Shown here in pieces: positions 17,687 through 26,651 of a stretch of DNA of 64,000 nt. This stretch comes from Chryseobacterium aurantiacum (GTDB taxonomy: Bacteria; Bacteroidota; Bacteroidia; Flavobacteriales; Weeksellaceae), in the NCBI RefSeq assembly GCF_003020585.1, contig NZ_PXUE01000001.1, forward strand, positions 1,054,001-1,118,000, given 5' to 3'. Each line of letters starts with the position of its first letter. Positions within the stretch are counted from its first letter, which is position 1. A model generated the notes under the pieces. That model saw only the letters and a program-made list of their open reading frames with translations, made no database searches and was not told the origin of the DNA. Position numbers and translations under genes: made by a program.

Positions 17687-19150
17687 ATGAAAAGCTTCCT
17701 TTATTTACTAATTTTTATGGCACTGGCTTCAGGTTGCCAGACAAGTAAAAAAGTTTTTGCAGAAAAAAAAGATTACAGCTTTCTCACAGATAGCTTAAAG
17801 ATTGATCAACAATTAGGAAAGTACAAACTTCCAGGATTTAGTCTTGTTGTTTTTGAAAATTATAAGATTGTATATTCTAGCCAGGTAGGAGTGAAATCAA
17901 TGAACTCTAAGGAAAAACTGGATATAAATACTGCTTTTTCTACAGCATCAATCACAAAGCCAATCACAGCACTTCTTTGCCACATACTTGAAGAAAAAGG
18001 CTTAATTAAACTGGATGAGCCGATTGATAAATACCTAAAACGATGGCATTTACCAAAAAGTAAGTTTACTGAAAATAATGCTCCCACCTGGAAGCAGTTT
18101 TTTAATCATACTTCAGGTACCAACCAAGGCGGATTTTCAGACTATTACGAAGGAGATGTAATTCCAACCATAAAACAAAGCCTGTTGGGGCAAATACCAA
18201 GGTATGATAAGGAAATTGAGTTCCAGTTCACACCGGGAACCGATTTTGAATATAGCGGCGGCGGGTATGTAATTGTTCAAATGGCACTGGAAGATACCTT
18301 TAATAAATCTATCGCAGAACTGGCTCAGGAGCATCTTTTTTCACCCCTTGGCCTAACGAATACGACCATGATACAGCCTAATGAAAATGGATTTCCAACA
18401 AACGTTGCCTCTGTTCACGATAAAGATGGAAAAGTTATAAGAACAGGCTTGCCAATTACGCCACAAATTGGCGCATCGGGAGTATGGTCTACCCCTACAG
18501 ATTTAGCGAAGCTTTCTATTGAGATACAAAATGCTTTACGCAATAAAAACAACAAGGTGATTTCTTATCAGGTTGCCAAAAAAGTAACAAAAGTAACCGC
18601 CTTGAAAAATGCCGTTGGTGGTTGGAGCTATGGCTGGCAAAAGTCTGTTGCTTATAACAACTATGATTGGTTGATGTGCAGTGGTTCTAATACAGGAGTA
18701 GGTGGGAGTATTTTTGCGACTATGGAAGACGGGAATGGCTTTGTGATTCTTGCGAATGGGGAAAAACCTAATCGTATTCCGGTCATAAACAAAACCCGGA
18801 TAGAGATCCTGAAATTAATGAACTGGAGTAAAGAAACATCCAATGAAAGTATTCAGGAGCTTCCTTTGAATTTAAAAAAACAACTTATCGGAACCTATAA
18901 TGATTTTCTTTATGGACAGGGAGTGGAAACAAAAATTGTAGAACAGAATAACCGTCTGTATGTTGAATCTCCATTTTTAGAATATTTTAAAGGGAAGAAT
19001 GCTAATGAATTGCTGTATATGAAAGATGGAACCTTTAAAATTGTGGATTATCCGAATATATTAAAATTTGATTTCAGCAATGGAAAAATAAATTCTGTCA
19101 CCCTAACAAGAGATTCCATGAAGACAGAAGTTCAAATTATTAAAAAATAA
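17687..19150 (+). CDS. Lipoprotein serine hydrolase (class C beta-lactamase fold)
   Basis: The 487-residue protein begins with a lipoprotein signal (lipobox ASGC, Cys17). It has the SxxK catalytic motif S88-I-T-K91 and a YSG motif at Tyr189, as in the AmpC/DD-peptidase/esterase family (Pfam Beta-lactamase). A C-terminal beta domain (~390-487) resembles the extra domain found in many flavobacterial members. A true beta-lactamase role cannot be claimed; peptidase or esterase activity is as likely. It is the first gene of a same-strand run of four with gaps of 6-42 bp. Confidence 0.85.
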   Translation: MKSFLYLLIFMALASGCQTSKKVFAEKKDYSFLTDSLKIDQQLGKYKLPGFSLVVFENYKIVYSSQVGVKSMNSKEKLDINTAFSTASITKPITALLCHILEEKGLIKLDEPIDKYLKRWHLPKSKFTENNAPTWKQFFNHTSGTNQGGFSDYYEGDVIPTIKQSLLGQIPRYDKEIEFQFTPGTDFEYSGGGYVIVQMALEDTFNKSIAELAQEHLFSPLGLTNTTMIQPNENGFPTNVASVHDKDGKVIRTGLPITPQIGASGVWSTPTDLAKLSIEIQNALRNKNNKVISYQVAKKVTKVTALKNAVGGWSYGWQKSVAYNNYDWLMCSGSNTGVGGSIFATMEDGNGFVILANGEKPNRIPVINKTRIEILKLMNWSKETSNESIQELPLNLKKQLIGTYNDFLYGQGVETKIVEQNNRLYVESPFLEYFKGKNANELLYMKDGTFKIVDYPNILKFDFSNGKINSVTLTRDSMKTEVQIIKK

Positions 19151-19192
19151 AACAATACCTATTTCAACCCAAAAAACTTAAACAAAAAAACA

Positions 19193-19891
19193 ATGAACTT
19201 ATTATTTTTAATTCCAATCGTATTAATAATTGCAGGTGTAGCTTTCATGGTAATTATGAATAAAAAACACAAAACCGCAAAATCAGAAATTGATTTAAAT
19301 TCTGAAAGAACTAAATATAACCAGTACAAGCAGGAGCTTTTAGCTCAGGATTTTTCAAAATTAACACAATGGATGAATGGTAAACCCATTGATGCTTTTA
19401 CCTCTGCATCTGTTCCCCAGTCAACAACCCATAAAATACAAGAACTTGTAACTGACGGAATAAAAAATGTAGCATTATCCGCAATGGGTGTAAAGCTTAA
19501 ACGAATTGAAACAGATTGTTTTTGGGCTTTAAGCGGAAACGATCTCCATTTTTTCAGTACCGATACAGTGGGCAAACTAGATGAACACATTGTATTTGAT
19601 AATTTTAGAATTGAAACAGCCAGTCTTCAATATGGAGGGATCTTGAAATCGCAGCTAGGCGTTTATTCAAAATCATCAGAAGAATATTTACCTAAAACAC
19701 ACATTATTTCTTTTGACATCGATGGAAGTTCTTTATCTCTTGAAATTCATGACAGACTGAATTATATAGTTGATCCGCAAGATATGCTTAACCTTAAAAA
19801 GCAACTAGAAACCAGAGCAAAGTATCAGGTAGTTGGCGAAAAATTTGTAAAAATCTTACAAGATAAATTTCCTAACCTAAAAATAACTTAA
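19193..19891 (+). CDS. Unknown protein with N-terminal membrane anchor
   Basis: The 232-residue protein starts with one transmembrane helix (residues 2-22) and a basic stretch, then a mostly beta soluble domain. No family was recognised. It ends 6 bp before the DUF1266 gene, so the two are almost certainly co-transcribed and may act together. Confidence 0.7.
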   Translation: MNLLFLIPIVLIIAGVAFMVIMNKKHKTAKSEIDLNSERTKYNQYKQELLAQDFSKLTQWMNGKPIDAFTSASVPQSTTHKIQELVTDGIKNVALSAMGVKLKRIETDCFWALSGNDLHFFSTDTVGKLDEHIVFDNFRIETASLQYGGILKSQLGVYSKSSEEYLPKTHIISFDIDGSSLSLEIHDRLNYIVDPQDMLNLKKQLETRAKYQVVGEKFVKILQDKFPNLKIT

Positions 19892-19897
19892 TTTAAT

Positions 19898-20611
19898 ATG
19901 GGATTTTTCTCGAAATTTTTAAATGCATTTAAAAGCATAAGATTAAATGATAAAAACGCAGTAAGTGGTTATTTGTTAGATCATTTACTCATAGGTTCAA
20001 TGTATGCCGAGCAACAGTCGGCATACCTGAATTCTTATGAAACAGGTTTAAACAAATCCGATATTACAAAGTTAGTTGAAGCATATTGGGGAATATCAGG
20101 TCAAAATCAAGCCATAGAAATTCTCCAAAGCCTGCATAGTAAAAATCAAGATGAAAATCTTGATGTTGTATATAGAGCGTTTGAAAATTCAGATACCTAT
20201 TTTGATATTTTAAAATCAAATATATCCAATGAAGATGGAGTTTTTGACTACTATTTAGGTTTATTCAGAAAACTAAAAAATGTTGTTCCTGAATTGATTG
20301 AGCAAAATGTTATCACAGACTTCGCTCAGCTAAAAAAAGCAAAAGATAGCGGCTGGAATTATGGGAGAAGTGTATTTTTAGCACGTTGTTGCTACGAGTT
20401 AGGCTATATCTCTGAAAAAGAACTTATAGAATATTTAGCAAAATCTCATAAGGAACTTAAAAAATACTGCAGCACATGGAAAGAGTATACAACAAGTTAT
20501 ATATTTGGAAGGGCAACTTGGGGCGGAGGCCATAATAATGGAATGGTACAGATTGCAAATGACTTATTGAATAACAGCCGAAGCCCTCTTAAAAATAGAA
20601 CGTACATCTGA
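19898..20611 (+). CDS. DUF1266 domain protein
   Basis: In the 237-residue protein the C-terminal half matches the DUF1266 pattern: WNYGRSVFLARCCYELGYIS, then a helical linker, then STWKEYTTSYIFGRATWGGG. Some family members elsewhere are linked to contact-dependent or polymorphic toxin loci, but the molecular role is unknown. No signal peptide is present, so it is cytoplasmic. It is tightly linked to the membrane-anchored gene before it and lies 33 bp before the second serine hydrolase. Confidence 0.75.
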   Translation: MGFFSKFLNAFKSIRLNDKNAVSGYLLDHLLIGSMYAEQQSAYLNSYETGLNKSDITKLVEAYWGISGQNQAIEILQSLHSKNQDENLDVVYRAFENSDTYFDILKSNISNEDGVFDYYLGLFRKLKNVVPELIEQNVITDFAQLKKAKDSGWNYGRSVFLARCCYELGYISEKELIEYLAKSHKELKKYCSTWKEYTTSYIFGRATWGGGHNNGMVQIANDLLNNSRSPLKNRTYI

Positions 20612-20644
20612 TTAGAAAAATTTTATGTTCAAAATTTAATACGT

Positions 20645-22009
20645 ATGATCAACTCAAAATTATTATTTCTTTTAGGAATTAGCTTATTCTCTTTCAAAAG
20701 CTTTTCTCAAACCAAAACCATGGCGGTGAAAATTAGTGTAGCTGAGAACCGGGTGAAACTCTCTGAAAAATTGTCAAATTATATGCACGCTCAGGCAGGT
20801 ATCAATGGGTTCAGTGGGACTGTACTCATTGTGAAAAAAGATACCTTATTGCTACGAGAGGCTTATGGATATGCGAATTATGAGTGGAATATAAAATCAA
20901 CGGTCAATACGAAATATAGTTTGGCTTCAGTAAGCAAACAGTTTACTGCTGTGGCTATTCTTCAATTGGCAGAACGTAAACTTTTATCCGTGGATGATAC
21001 CCTCAATACTTATTTTCCGGGTTTTCCAAAAGGTGATCAGATCACCCTTCACATGATGTTATCCCATATGTCAGGGCTTTCAATGGATTTTGATGAACTT
21101 TACCTTAATCAAGTTTCTTTAACTCAGGATTATGTATTGAATTCTATTGCTCAAAAAGAACTTTTATTTACGCCGGGAAAGCAGACTGCATATAGCAATA
21201 TTGGGTATTATTTGCTGGCGCGTATCATAGAGAAAGTAAGTGGAAAGAGCTATTCGATGTATTTAAAAGAGAATATTTTTAATCTATTGAAAATGCATGA
21301 AACCGGCGTTATGACAAATGACGAAGTGATCCCCAATATGGCTGACCGATATACCAGAACAGGGAAAAATTATAATAGAAATCCCTATATCAACTGGATA
21401 TTCAATATAGGGCATGATGGTATCTATTCCACAGTAGATGATCTTTTAAAGTGGGATAGAGCTCTGTATGGTACGTCAATTTTAAGTGATACAATGAAGC
21501 GATTGATGTTTACTTCATATAACGAACAAAACTTCGGATATGGTTTTCTGATCAATCCATTTTATAATCAGGGACATCAATTGATTGCCCATGACGGTGG
21601 ATTTTTCGGAGCCATGACTTCCCTCAACCGTTATACAGATGATGATTTGCTTGTCATTGTTCTTTCTAATAATCAGTCGCCTGCTTACTTACTTGCCTAT
21701 GGACTGGCTGCAATATGCTTTGGTAAAGATGTTGAGCTTCCATACCATCATCAGAAAGTGAAAAACAACAGATCTTTTTACAAGCTTTTTACCGGGAATT
21801 ATGAGGGGATTAAAATTCTTGAAAACAATGGAAAACTCTATTATAATGACTTTGATATTGAACTATTCCCTGAATCAGATAATAAGTTCTTCAGGTCAGA
21901 TGATGATAACAGAACCGTTGAATTTATTAAAGATGCCAAAGGAAAATACTCTGGTATTAAATTGATTAAGGCCGGCGTGATGGAAATACGAAAAAAAAAC
22001 AGGTTTTAA
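20645..22009 (+). CDS. Exported serine hydrolase (beta-lactamase fold)
   Basis: The 454-residue protein has a signal peptide (LFLLGISLFSFKSFSQ). It carries the catalytic motif S95-V-S-K98 and Y183-S-N185, and HDGGFFGA fills the KTG-equivalent position (about residue 317). This is the Pfam Beta-lactamase family of DD-peptidase/esterase-like enzymes. It is a second, divergent member of the family in the same gene run as the lipoprotein hydrolase, which may mean different substrates in one envelope pathway. Confidence 0.85.
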   Translation: MINSKLLFLLGISLFSFKSFSQTKTMAVKISVAENRVKLSEKLSNYMHAQAGINGFSGTVLIVKKDTLLLREAYGYANYEWNIKSTVNTKYSLASVSKQFTAVAILQLAERKLLSVDDTLNTYFPGFPKGDQITLHMMLSHMSGLSMDFDELYLNQVSLTQDYVLNSIAQKELLFTPGKQTAYSNIGYYLLARIIEKVSGKSYSMYLKENIFNLLKMHETGVMTNDEVIPNMADRYTRTGKNYNRNPYINWIFNIGHDGIYSTVDDLLKWDRALYGTSILSDTMKRLMFTSYNEQNFGYGFLINPFYNQGHQLIAHDGGFFGAMTSLNRYTDDDLLVIVLSNNQSPAYLLAYGLAAICFGKDVELPYHHQKVKNNRSFYKLFTGNYEGIKILENNGKLYYNDFDIELFPESDNKFFRSDDDNRTVEFIKDAKGKYSGIKLIKAGVMEIRKKNRF

Positions 22010-22045
22010 ATAACAACTAGTTGCAGCAATTATCCTGATGTGATA

Positions 22046-23791
22046 TTAGTCTCTTAATATGGGGATTTTAACAAAGCTATCGTTGTACCATTTTACTTTT
22101 AGTGGTTCTTTAGCATCTTTTATGGTCTCATCGGTTACAGTTTTACCTGTTCCGTAATTTAATTCAGAAAAAGGATTTTTATTTACATTAAGGTAGATTA
22201 ATAATCTGCTTCCTTTGCTAAGTCGTTTACTTACTAAGTGAGTATTAGAGAATGGAATGCTCTCAATTGTATTGGGTTTTAGTAATTTTCTTTGAGTAAT
22301 ATCATTTGCATAGCTAGCCCGCCCAATGAAATAAGACAGATGAAAATATTCTCCATTCGGCATTACTTCGTATAAGGTTATGCCAATATCCATATCTAGT
22401 TTGTTAATACTTGCTTTAATGGTGCCTAGGAATGAGCCATTTATCAACATAGATTCTTTTAATGGCTCACTAATAAAATTAAACCCATTGGCTGTATCAA
22501 TTTGTTTCCGAATAAGAGGTTCCGGATAATAATCATTATTTGTTGTTTCTCTATCGGCAAAATCAACTTCTTGCGAAAGATAATTTTTCTTAACAGGTTT
22601 CTTTGGATTCAGCGTATAGAATTTTCCAGACTTGTTGTGAGTTAAGTAGAGCGTTAAAAAGCCATCATTCATTTTATCAATTGATGGGGCACTTCGCCAT
22701 TCGTTGGCACCCATAACCTCATAGTTGATCTTGTCTTTTAGGATTTCCGGTTTAGTACCATTTTTTAAAATATAATCAAACCACTGATAAGTAATTTTAT
22801 TGATGTCAAACAATGCAACCGGATCTACCTTGTATTCATACAAAATGCTTTCTCCACCGCTCTGTGTACCAAAATGTCCGTAAGGCCCAATGATAAGATA
22901 GGCCGGTGTTTGTGGACTATACTTTTGAAGTTCTCGTAGGTAATACAATCCGGAGCTTTGTCCATCATTATAATAACCGTCAAATGCCAAAACCGGAATT
23001 TTTATTTGGGCGAAATCTTCTTTATAAGGTGTCATTTTTTGCCAATAGCTATCAAATGATGGGTGGCTTATCCACCGCTGAAACCATTTATTAGGAACCC
23101 CATCTATGCTGTCTAATTTTTTGTAGGCAGCCCCTGTTTCCCACCATTTTTTTTGCATTTGTCGAAAACGTTTTCTATCATTTCCGGCTATAGTATCCAG
23201 ATACTTATTGTTTCCCACATAGAATGACCATTCATAATTGGGGTTTACGAAAATATTATTTTCTATGGGCAACCCTTGGCCTGGCCGTGCCGCTACTGAT
23301 GGTACAATTGTTTTGAGGGCAGGGTGTAGGGTTTTGCATGCGGCCCATTGAGTAAATCCATTATAGCTTCCACCATACATCCCAACACTTCCATTGCTCC
23401 ATTTTTGTTTACTTATCCAATCAATAACATCATAAGTGTCATTGGCGTCATTTTCATATGGAAATATTTCGTCAGGACTAAATCTTTTTCCTCTTGCATA
23501 GGCAATAACCCCTATATAGCCATTGTCTACAGATCTCTTTAATGATGCAATGTCTCGACCTGTATCTCTAACATATATTGTGGATTGAAGAATTACAGGT
23601 TGGGGAGTTTCATCACCTTTTTTTCTTACAATAATTAAAGATAGGGTGGCTCCGTCTCTTGTTTTTACAGAAACACTATCTTGTATATTATAGATGCTTT
23701 TTAAATCCTCCGATTTTACTTTTTTAGTTTGTTGTGCAGAACCAGTGAAAAATGCCAGAAATAGAACGATAAAATTCAAAAATACTTTCAT
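22046..23791 (-). CDS. Exported CocE/NonD-type alpha/beta hydrolase
   Basis: The 581-residue protein has a signal peptide ending GSAQQ. An alpha/beta-hydrolase domain carries the nucleophile motif GGSYNG with Ser142 and a late His in LIIGPYGHFG. A C-terminal jelly-roll (PepX_C-like) domain covers about residues 370-581. These features define the CocE/NonD family (X-Pro dipeptidyl-peptidase S15-like, acyl esterase, glutaryl-7-ACA acylase). The true substrate is unknown. The gene is convergent with the serine hydrolase and, before island insertion, lay immediately downstream of mnmE. Confidence 0.85.
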   Translation of the reverse strand: MKVFLNFIVLFLAFFTGSAQQTKKVKSEDLKSIYNIQDSVSVKTRDGATLSLIIVRKKGDETPQPVILQSTIYVRDTGRDIASLKRSVDNGYIGVIAYARGKRFSPDEIFPYENDANDTYDVIDWISKQKWSNGSVGMYGGSYNGFTQWAACKTLHPALKTIVPSVAARPGQGLPIENNIFVNPNYEWSFYVGNNKYLDTIAGNDRKRFRQMQKKWWETGAAYKKLDSIDGVPNKWFQRWISHPSFDSYWQKMTPYKEDFAQIKIPVLAFDGYYNDGQSSGLYYLRELQKYSPQTPAYLIIGPYGHFGTQSGGESILYEYKVDPVALFDINKITYQWFDYILKNGTKPEILKDKINYEVMGANEWRSAPSIDKMNDGFLTLYLTHNKSGKFYTLNPKKPVKKNYLSQEVDFADRETTNNDYYPEPLIRKQIDTANGFNFISEPLKESMLINGSFLGTIKASINKLDMDIGITLYEVMPNGEYFHLSYFIGRASYANDITQRKLLKPNTIESIPFSNTHLVSKRLSKGSRLLIYLNVNKNPFSELNYGTGKTVTDETIKDAKEPLKVKWYNDSFVKIPILRD

Positions 23792-24225
23792 GAGTTATTT
23801 TTACTTAGTTTCTTAGATTTATTATCTACTGTCCTATGCCTGCACTTAACAGATTTGTACATATAAGAAAACAGCCTTATTGCTTTTTTATTAATACAAA
23901 GTAATAAGTTTATTTTTTAAAGCACTAATGTAGTGTAATTTATAAAGATATAGCGGCTATATTTTATTCCTCAGTAAAATATCCGATATGTTGTGTTGAA
24001 GTGTGTTTTAAAGTAGATTATCATATGATCAAAACCGCAAAATTGACCGTTAAAGCACAGGAATCCGGGAAAATAGGTTTGATTCTTATTACGGAATATG
24101 ATGAGCCGTTTAATCCAAGTCCGAATCAAATAGAATTATAGTAGAGGTAGAGATACATGAAGGATCATAAAAATATTCCTGTAGGTAAGAGAGAACGGCA
24201 TCTTTTTTTAAGGGAAAGATATAAA

Positions 24226-24266
24226 AGAAAACAATATAATTTATCGCATACATTATATTGTTTTCT
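24226..24266. terminator. Perfect 15-bp hairpin, probably the native mnmE terminator
   Basis: AGAAAACAATATAAT and its exact complement ATTATATTGTTTTCT flank an 11-nt loop. It lies 26 bp beyond the stop codon of the mnmE relic at the left junction, on the host side, as expected if it ended mnmE transcription before the island arrived. Confidence 0.75.
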
Positions 24267-24292
24267 TTATTGTTTTTATAAAGATTTTGGAT

Positions 24293-24316
24293 CTACTTTC
24301 CAATACAAAACTTCGA
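24293..24316. other. Island attachment site, left (relic of mnmE 3' end)
   Basis: Read on the minus strand this encodes SKFCIGK-stop, the exact C-terminus of MnmE. It matches the site at 45304-45327 at 20 of 24 bases. All four differences are synonymous third-codon positions. The longest identical core is the 11 bp ATACAAAACTT on the plus strand. This is expected when an integrase uses the mnmE 3' end as attB and the element carries replacement codons. Confidence 0.85.
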
Positions 24317-24331
24317 GTTCAAAATAACCTA

Positions 24332-24344
24332 TTGTTTATCAGTG
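24332..24344 (+). repeat. 13-bp direct repeat near left island end
   Basis: TTGTTTATCAGTG occurs here and again at 45280-45292, in the same orientation and close to the attachment core at both ends (15 and 11 bp away). It is a candidate integrase arm-binding site. Confidence 0.6.
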
Positions 24345-24453
24345 TGTTATATTTTACGAGGGACAAATGGGTCACACGTTAATTCTAACCGTAATAAGTT
24401 GTTTCAAAGATAGTTATAATTCGGTTTGAATCCAAATTTGATTGAGTTAGCAA

Positions 24454-25071
24454 TTAGTAAGCATAAATGTCATCCAAATCATTAATAAAATAATCCTCAT
24501 TATGTACTGCTTCGATCTGATAATCAAAGAGTAGAAAAGCTTTGATTTCAGGTTGTAAAATTACACTTTCTTTAGTGATCCTTCCTAATCGGATATTCTC
24601 TCTTAGCTCCATTAAAAGCCTTCCTAAGGCATTTTTACCTTTTAGCAAGTTAGGTGAAGTGGGAATAGCTCCCCAAGTATCATCTTTTTTAGAAAATTCT
24701 ACAATTGTTTTACCCCCAGTATTTAATAACAATTTGGAAAATATATCAAAGTTTTGAATTAGTTTTACTTCAAGGCACCATTTCATTACTTTAAATTTGA
24801 CACTGTCCCAGTCTTGCCTTGTAAATTGATTATATTTTCTACTCACTGTTTTGGCATCCATAGGATTTTTTGTTTCGATAATCTCCTTTTGAATTGAAGG
24901 GAATAAAGGGAATTTGCATGCCTGATAAAGAATTTCTGAACTTTGAATATTCACTTCATTAATAAACAGTGAATAGCCTGGAGCCATATTGGATAAGCCT
25001 CCATATTCATTTTCAGTTTTTGCAAAAGAAATAATATCTTTTGTTTTATATTCTCTTATGCTGGGATTCAT
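24454..25071 (-). CDS. NADAR-domain protein (ADP-ribose/NAD-linked, YbiA-like fold)
   Basis: The 205-residue protein shows the NADAR signatures: EYGGLSNM (22-29), SSEILYQACKFP (44-55), DDTWG (130-134) and GKNALGRLLMELR (145-157). Known members include riboflavin-pathway N-glycosidases (YbiA) and enzymes that remove ADP-ribose from guanine in nucleic acid, where they neutralise DarT-like toxins. Its start lies 21 bp after the stop of the PRTase-like gene, so they form an operon. No DarT-like ADP-ribosyltransferase is adjacent, so the partner substrate is open. It is the outermost gene at the left island end. Confidence 0.85.
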   Translation of the reverse strand: MNPSIREYKTKDIISFAKTENEYGGLSNMAPGYSLFINEVNIQSSEILYQACKFPLFPSIQKEIIETKNPMDAKTVSRKYNQFTRQDWDSVKFKVMKWCLEVKLIQNFDIFSKLLLNTGGKTIVEFSKKDDTWGAIPTSPNLLKGKNALGRLLMELRENIRLGRITKESVILQPEIKAFLLFDYQIEAVHNEDYFINDLDDIYAY

Positions 25072-25092
25072 AATGCTAAATTAAACATTTTT

Positions 25093-26139
25093 TTATAAAC
25101 CTCTATTGGCAACAGGAAATAATGGTGTCCAATTGTGCCCTTCAACTTGCCACCAGTATACTAGTGGAGCGTTATTGGGAATATTTCGCCATGTAAAAAA
25201 ATGAGTTCCTAATCCGAAAATCTTGTATTGCGGATTTATAAGTCCCAGGGGGCGTATATTAGGAGAAATTGCACCTTGGATCATATTAATTATATCAATT
25301 CCTTTTTCAGTTATAATATTTTCAAATAGAATGCGATTTGAAGAACTAGTGAAAAAGGTTTCAATTAGAGGAGTATTAATATTTCTGTAGGCATAGTCTT
25401 CGTATTTTGTTGCGGTCAAACTTTGCAGGTAACTATTGATCTTTGGATTGTTTCCTTTAACTGGGATTGCAATATTTAGTTTTTGATCTGAGAATTTTCC
25501 ATGATTCTGAATTTCATAATTCCAGGACCAATTTATCTTTTTACTTAGCTTCTCATTGCATGTCTTATTGATTCTAAATTCTTGAAAAGAAAGTCCCCAT
25601 CTATGAGTACAAAATACACATACGGATAAGGTGATTTCATTTTCAAGAATTTTATCAGTATTATTTTTATTTTTTGTGTCCTTCTTTTCTAAAAACTCAA
25701 TTAGATGCTTGCCAATAGTACTACCAGATGCGAGTATATCATCAAAATATATAAAATGCTTTTTGGGAAATGTTAAGTAATCTAAGTATGATAATGAATA
25801 ATGCTCATTTAGTACCTCATCAATTAATTTTAGAATGGCGGGTTGACTTTTATGAGGTTGTTGCACATCCATAAACTCTGTATCCATTAAAAATTGGATT
25901 ATACTAGAGTAGTTGAACATCTTGTAATATTTACCCAAGTTACTCTTTACATATTCTTTAGCTTTTTCCCTAGAAATATAAACCTGTGGTAGGATATTGT
26001 TTAGTTCAGTAAGAATTAGTTTACTATCAGTTCCAAACTGTTCACCCCATTGTAGTATTTTTTCCGGAGTGATATATACGTTATCATGGTTACGATAGTC
26101 TTTCACAACTTCATATATACTATCTGCGAGTTCTTTCAT
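25093..26139 (-). CDS. Phosphoribosyltransferase-like conflict-system protein
   Basis: The 348-residue protein contains FIYFDDILASGSTIGKHL (FDDILASGST at 132-141), which fits the PRPP-binding loop of type I phosphoribosyltransferases. The N-terminal ~120 residues are helical, and a C-terminal region (about 230-348) has a WWQVEGHNWTPLF motif of unknown role. PRTase-like domains have been predicted in bacterial conflict systems. With NADAR next door, a nucleotide- or base-modifying reaction that NADAR reverses or completes is a reasonable hypothesis. The start is supported by a TATTTTTG element 23 nt upstream. Confidence 0.7.
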   Translation of the reverse strand: MKELADSIYEVVKDYRNHDNVYITPEKILQWGEQFGTDSKLILTELNNILPQVYISREKAKEYVKSNLGKYYKMFNYSSIIQFLMDTEFMDVQQPHKSQPAILKLIDEVLNEHYSLSYLDYLTFPKKHFIYFDDILASGSTIGKHLIEFLEKKDTKNKNNTDKILENEITLSVCVFCTHRWGLSFQEFRINKTCNEKLSKKINWSWNYEIQNHGKFSDQKLNIAIPVKGNNPKINSYLQSLTATKYEDYAYRNINTPLIETFFTSSSNRILFENIITEKGIDIINMIQGAISPNIRPLGLINPQYKIFGLGTHFFTWRNIPNNAPLVYWWQVEGHNWTPLFPVANRGL

Positions 26140-26162
26140 ATAGAAGATTTAGTAATAGAATT

Positions 26163-26170
26163 CAAAAATA
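26163..26170 (-). promoter_or_regulatory. Putative -7 element of the PRTase-NADAR operon
   Basis: The minus strand reads TATTTTTG, matching TAnnTTTG, 23 nt before the ATG at 26139. The -33 element is not clear. Confidence 0.5.
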
Positions 26171-26242
26171 GACAAAAAACACATACTACAGAAAGTCTTT
26201 CTTGTATCAGTCGGTAAATTAAATAGCTCTGTTCACGGGAGA

Positions 26243-26298
26243 AGTATGAAAATGTTCAAATAGAATGTATATACATTCTATTTGAACATTTTCATACT
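26243..26298. repeat. Perfect 56-bp palindrome
   Basis: The 28-nt arms (26243-26270 and 26271-26298) are exactly complementary with no loop; the centre reads GTATATAC. It lies 104 bp upstream of the PRTase start. It could extrude a cruciform, fold as an RNA hairpin, end transcription in both directions, or bind a dimeric repressor. Confidence 0.9.
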
Positions 26299-26621
26299 AT
26301 ACAATTAGCCATCTAAATTGTAAATATTAATATATGCCTTTATGAAGAAAATAACCAGTCTGCTATGAAAAATGCTCCATCCTTATTGCCTGTACTACTT
26401 TTGATAGGGGATTCGTATTCACGGATAAATTAATTTAAATAGATGTCAGAACAATGCTCTATATCCACTTTGGGAATTTAATATTTAATGCTCTATAAAA
26501 TATTTAAAACAAATTTTAAAATCCATCTATTTGTCTAAATTTTTAAATAAGTTAAAGTGTTTAAAATCAGGTATTTGTCTTTTTATTGTGAATTTAGTAC
26601 AAAAAATACTTTAATTTTTTA

Positions 26622-26651
26622 TTGGTGGTTGTGTGAAATTTTATATCTTTG
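26622..26651 (+). promoter_or_regulatory. Putative promoter of the CBASS operon
   Basis: TTG (26622-26624) and TATCTTTG (26644-26651) are 19 bp apart, matching the Bacteroidota pattern. The first gene starts at 26893, so the transcript would have a leader of about 235 nt. Confidence 0.5.

Larger units (their letters stand above)
23792..24453. other. Intergenic region spanning the left island junction
   Basis: From left to right this holds a short open stretch at 24024-24140 (38 codons, unrecognised, no visible ribosome site), the perfect hairpin at 24226-24266, the relic of the mnmE 3' end at 24293-24316 (attachment site) and the 13-bp motif TTGTTTATCAGTG at 24332-24344. Island DNA begins to the right of the attachment core. 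Confidence 0.65.

Noticed and set aside
17687..22009. Calling the two serine hydrolases antibiotic-resistance beta-lactamases
   Set aside because: SxxK and YxN-type motifs are shared by peptidases and esterases of the same fold; nothing in the sequence shows beta-lactam hydrolysis.
24024..24140. 38-codon open frame near the left island junction
   Set aside because: It has a reasonable amino-acid composition but no recognised family, start signal or terminator. It could be a gene scrap; not enough to call.
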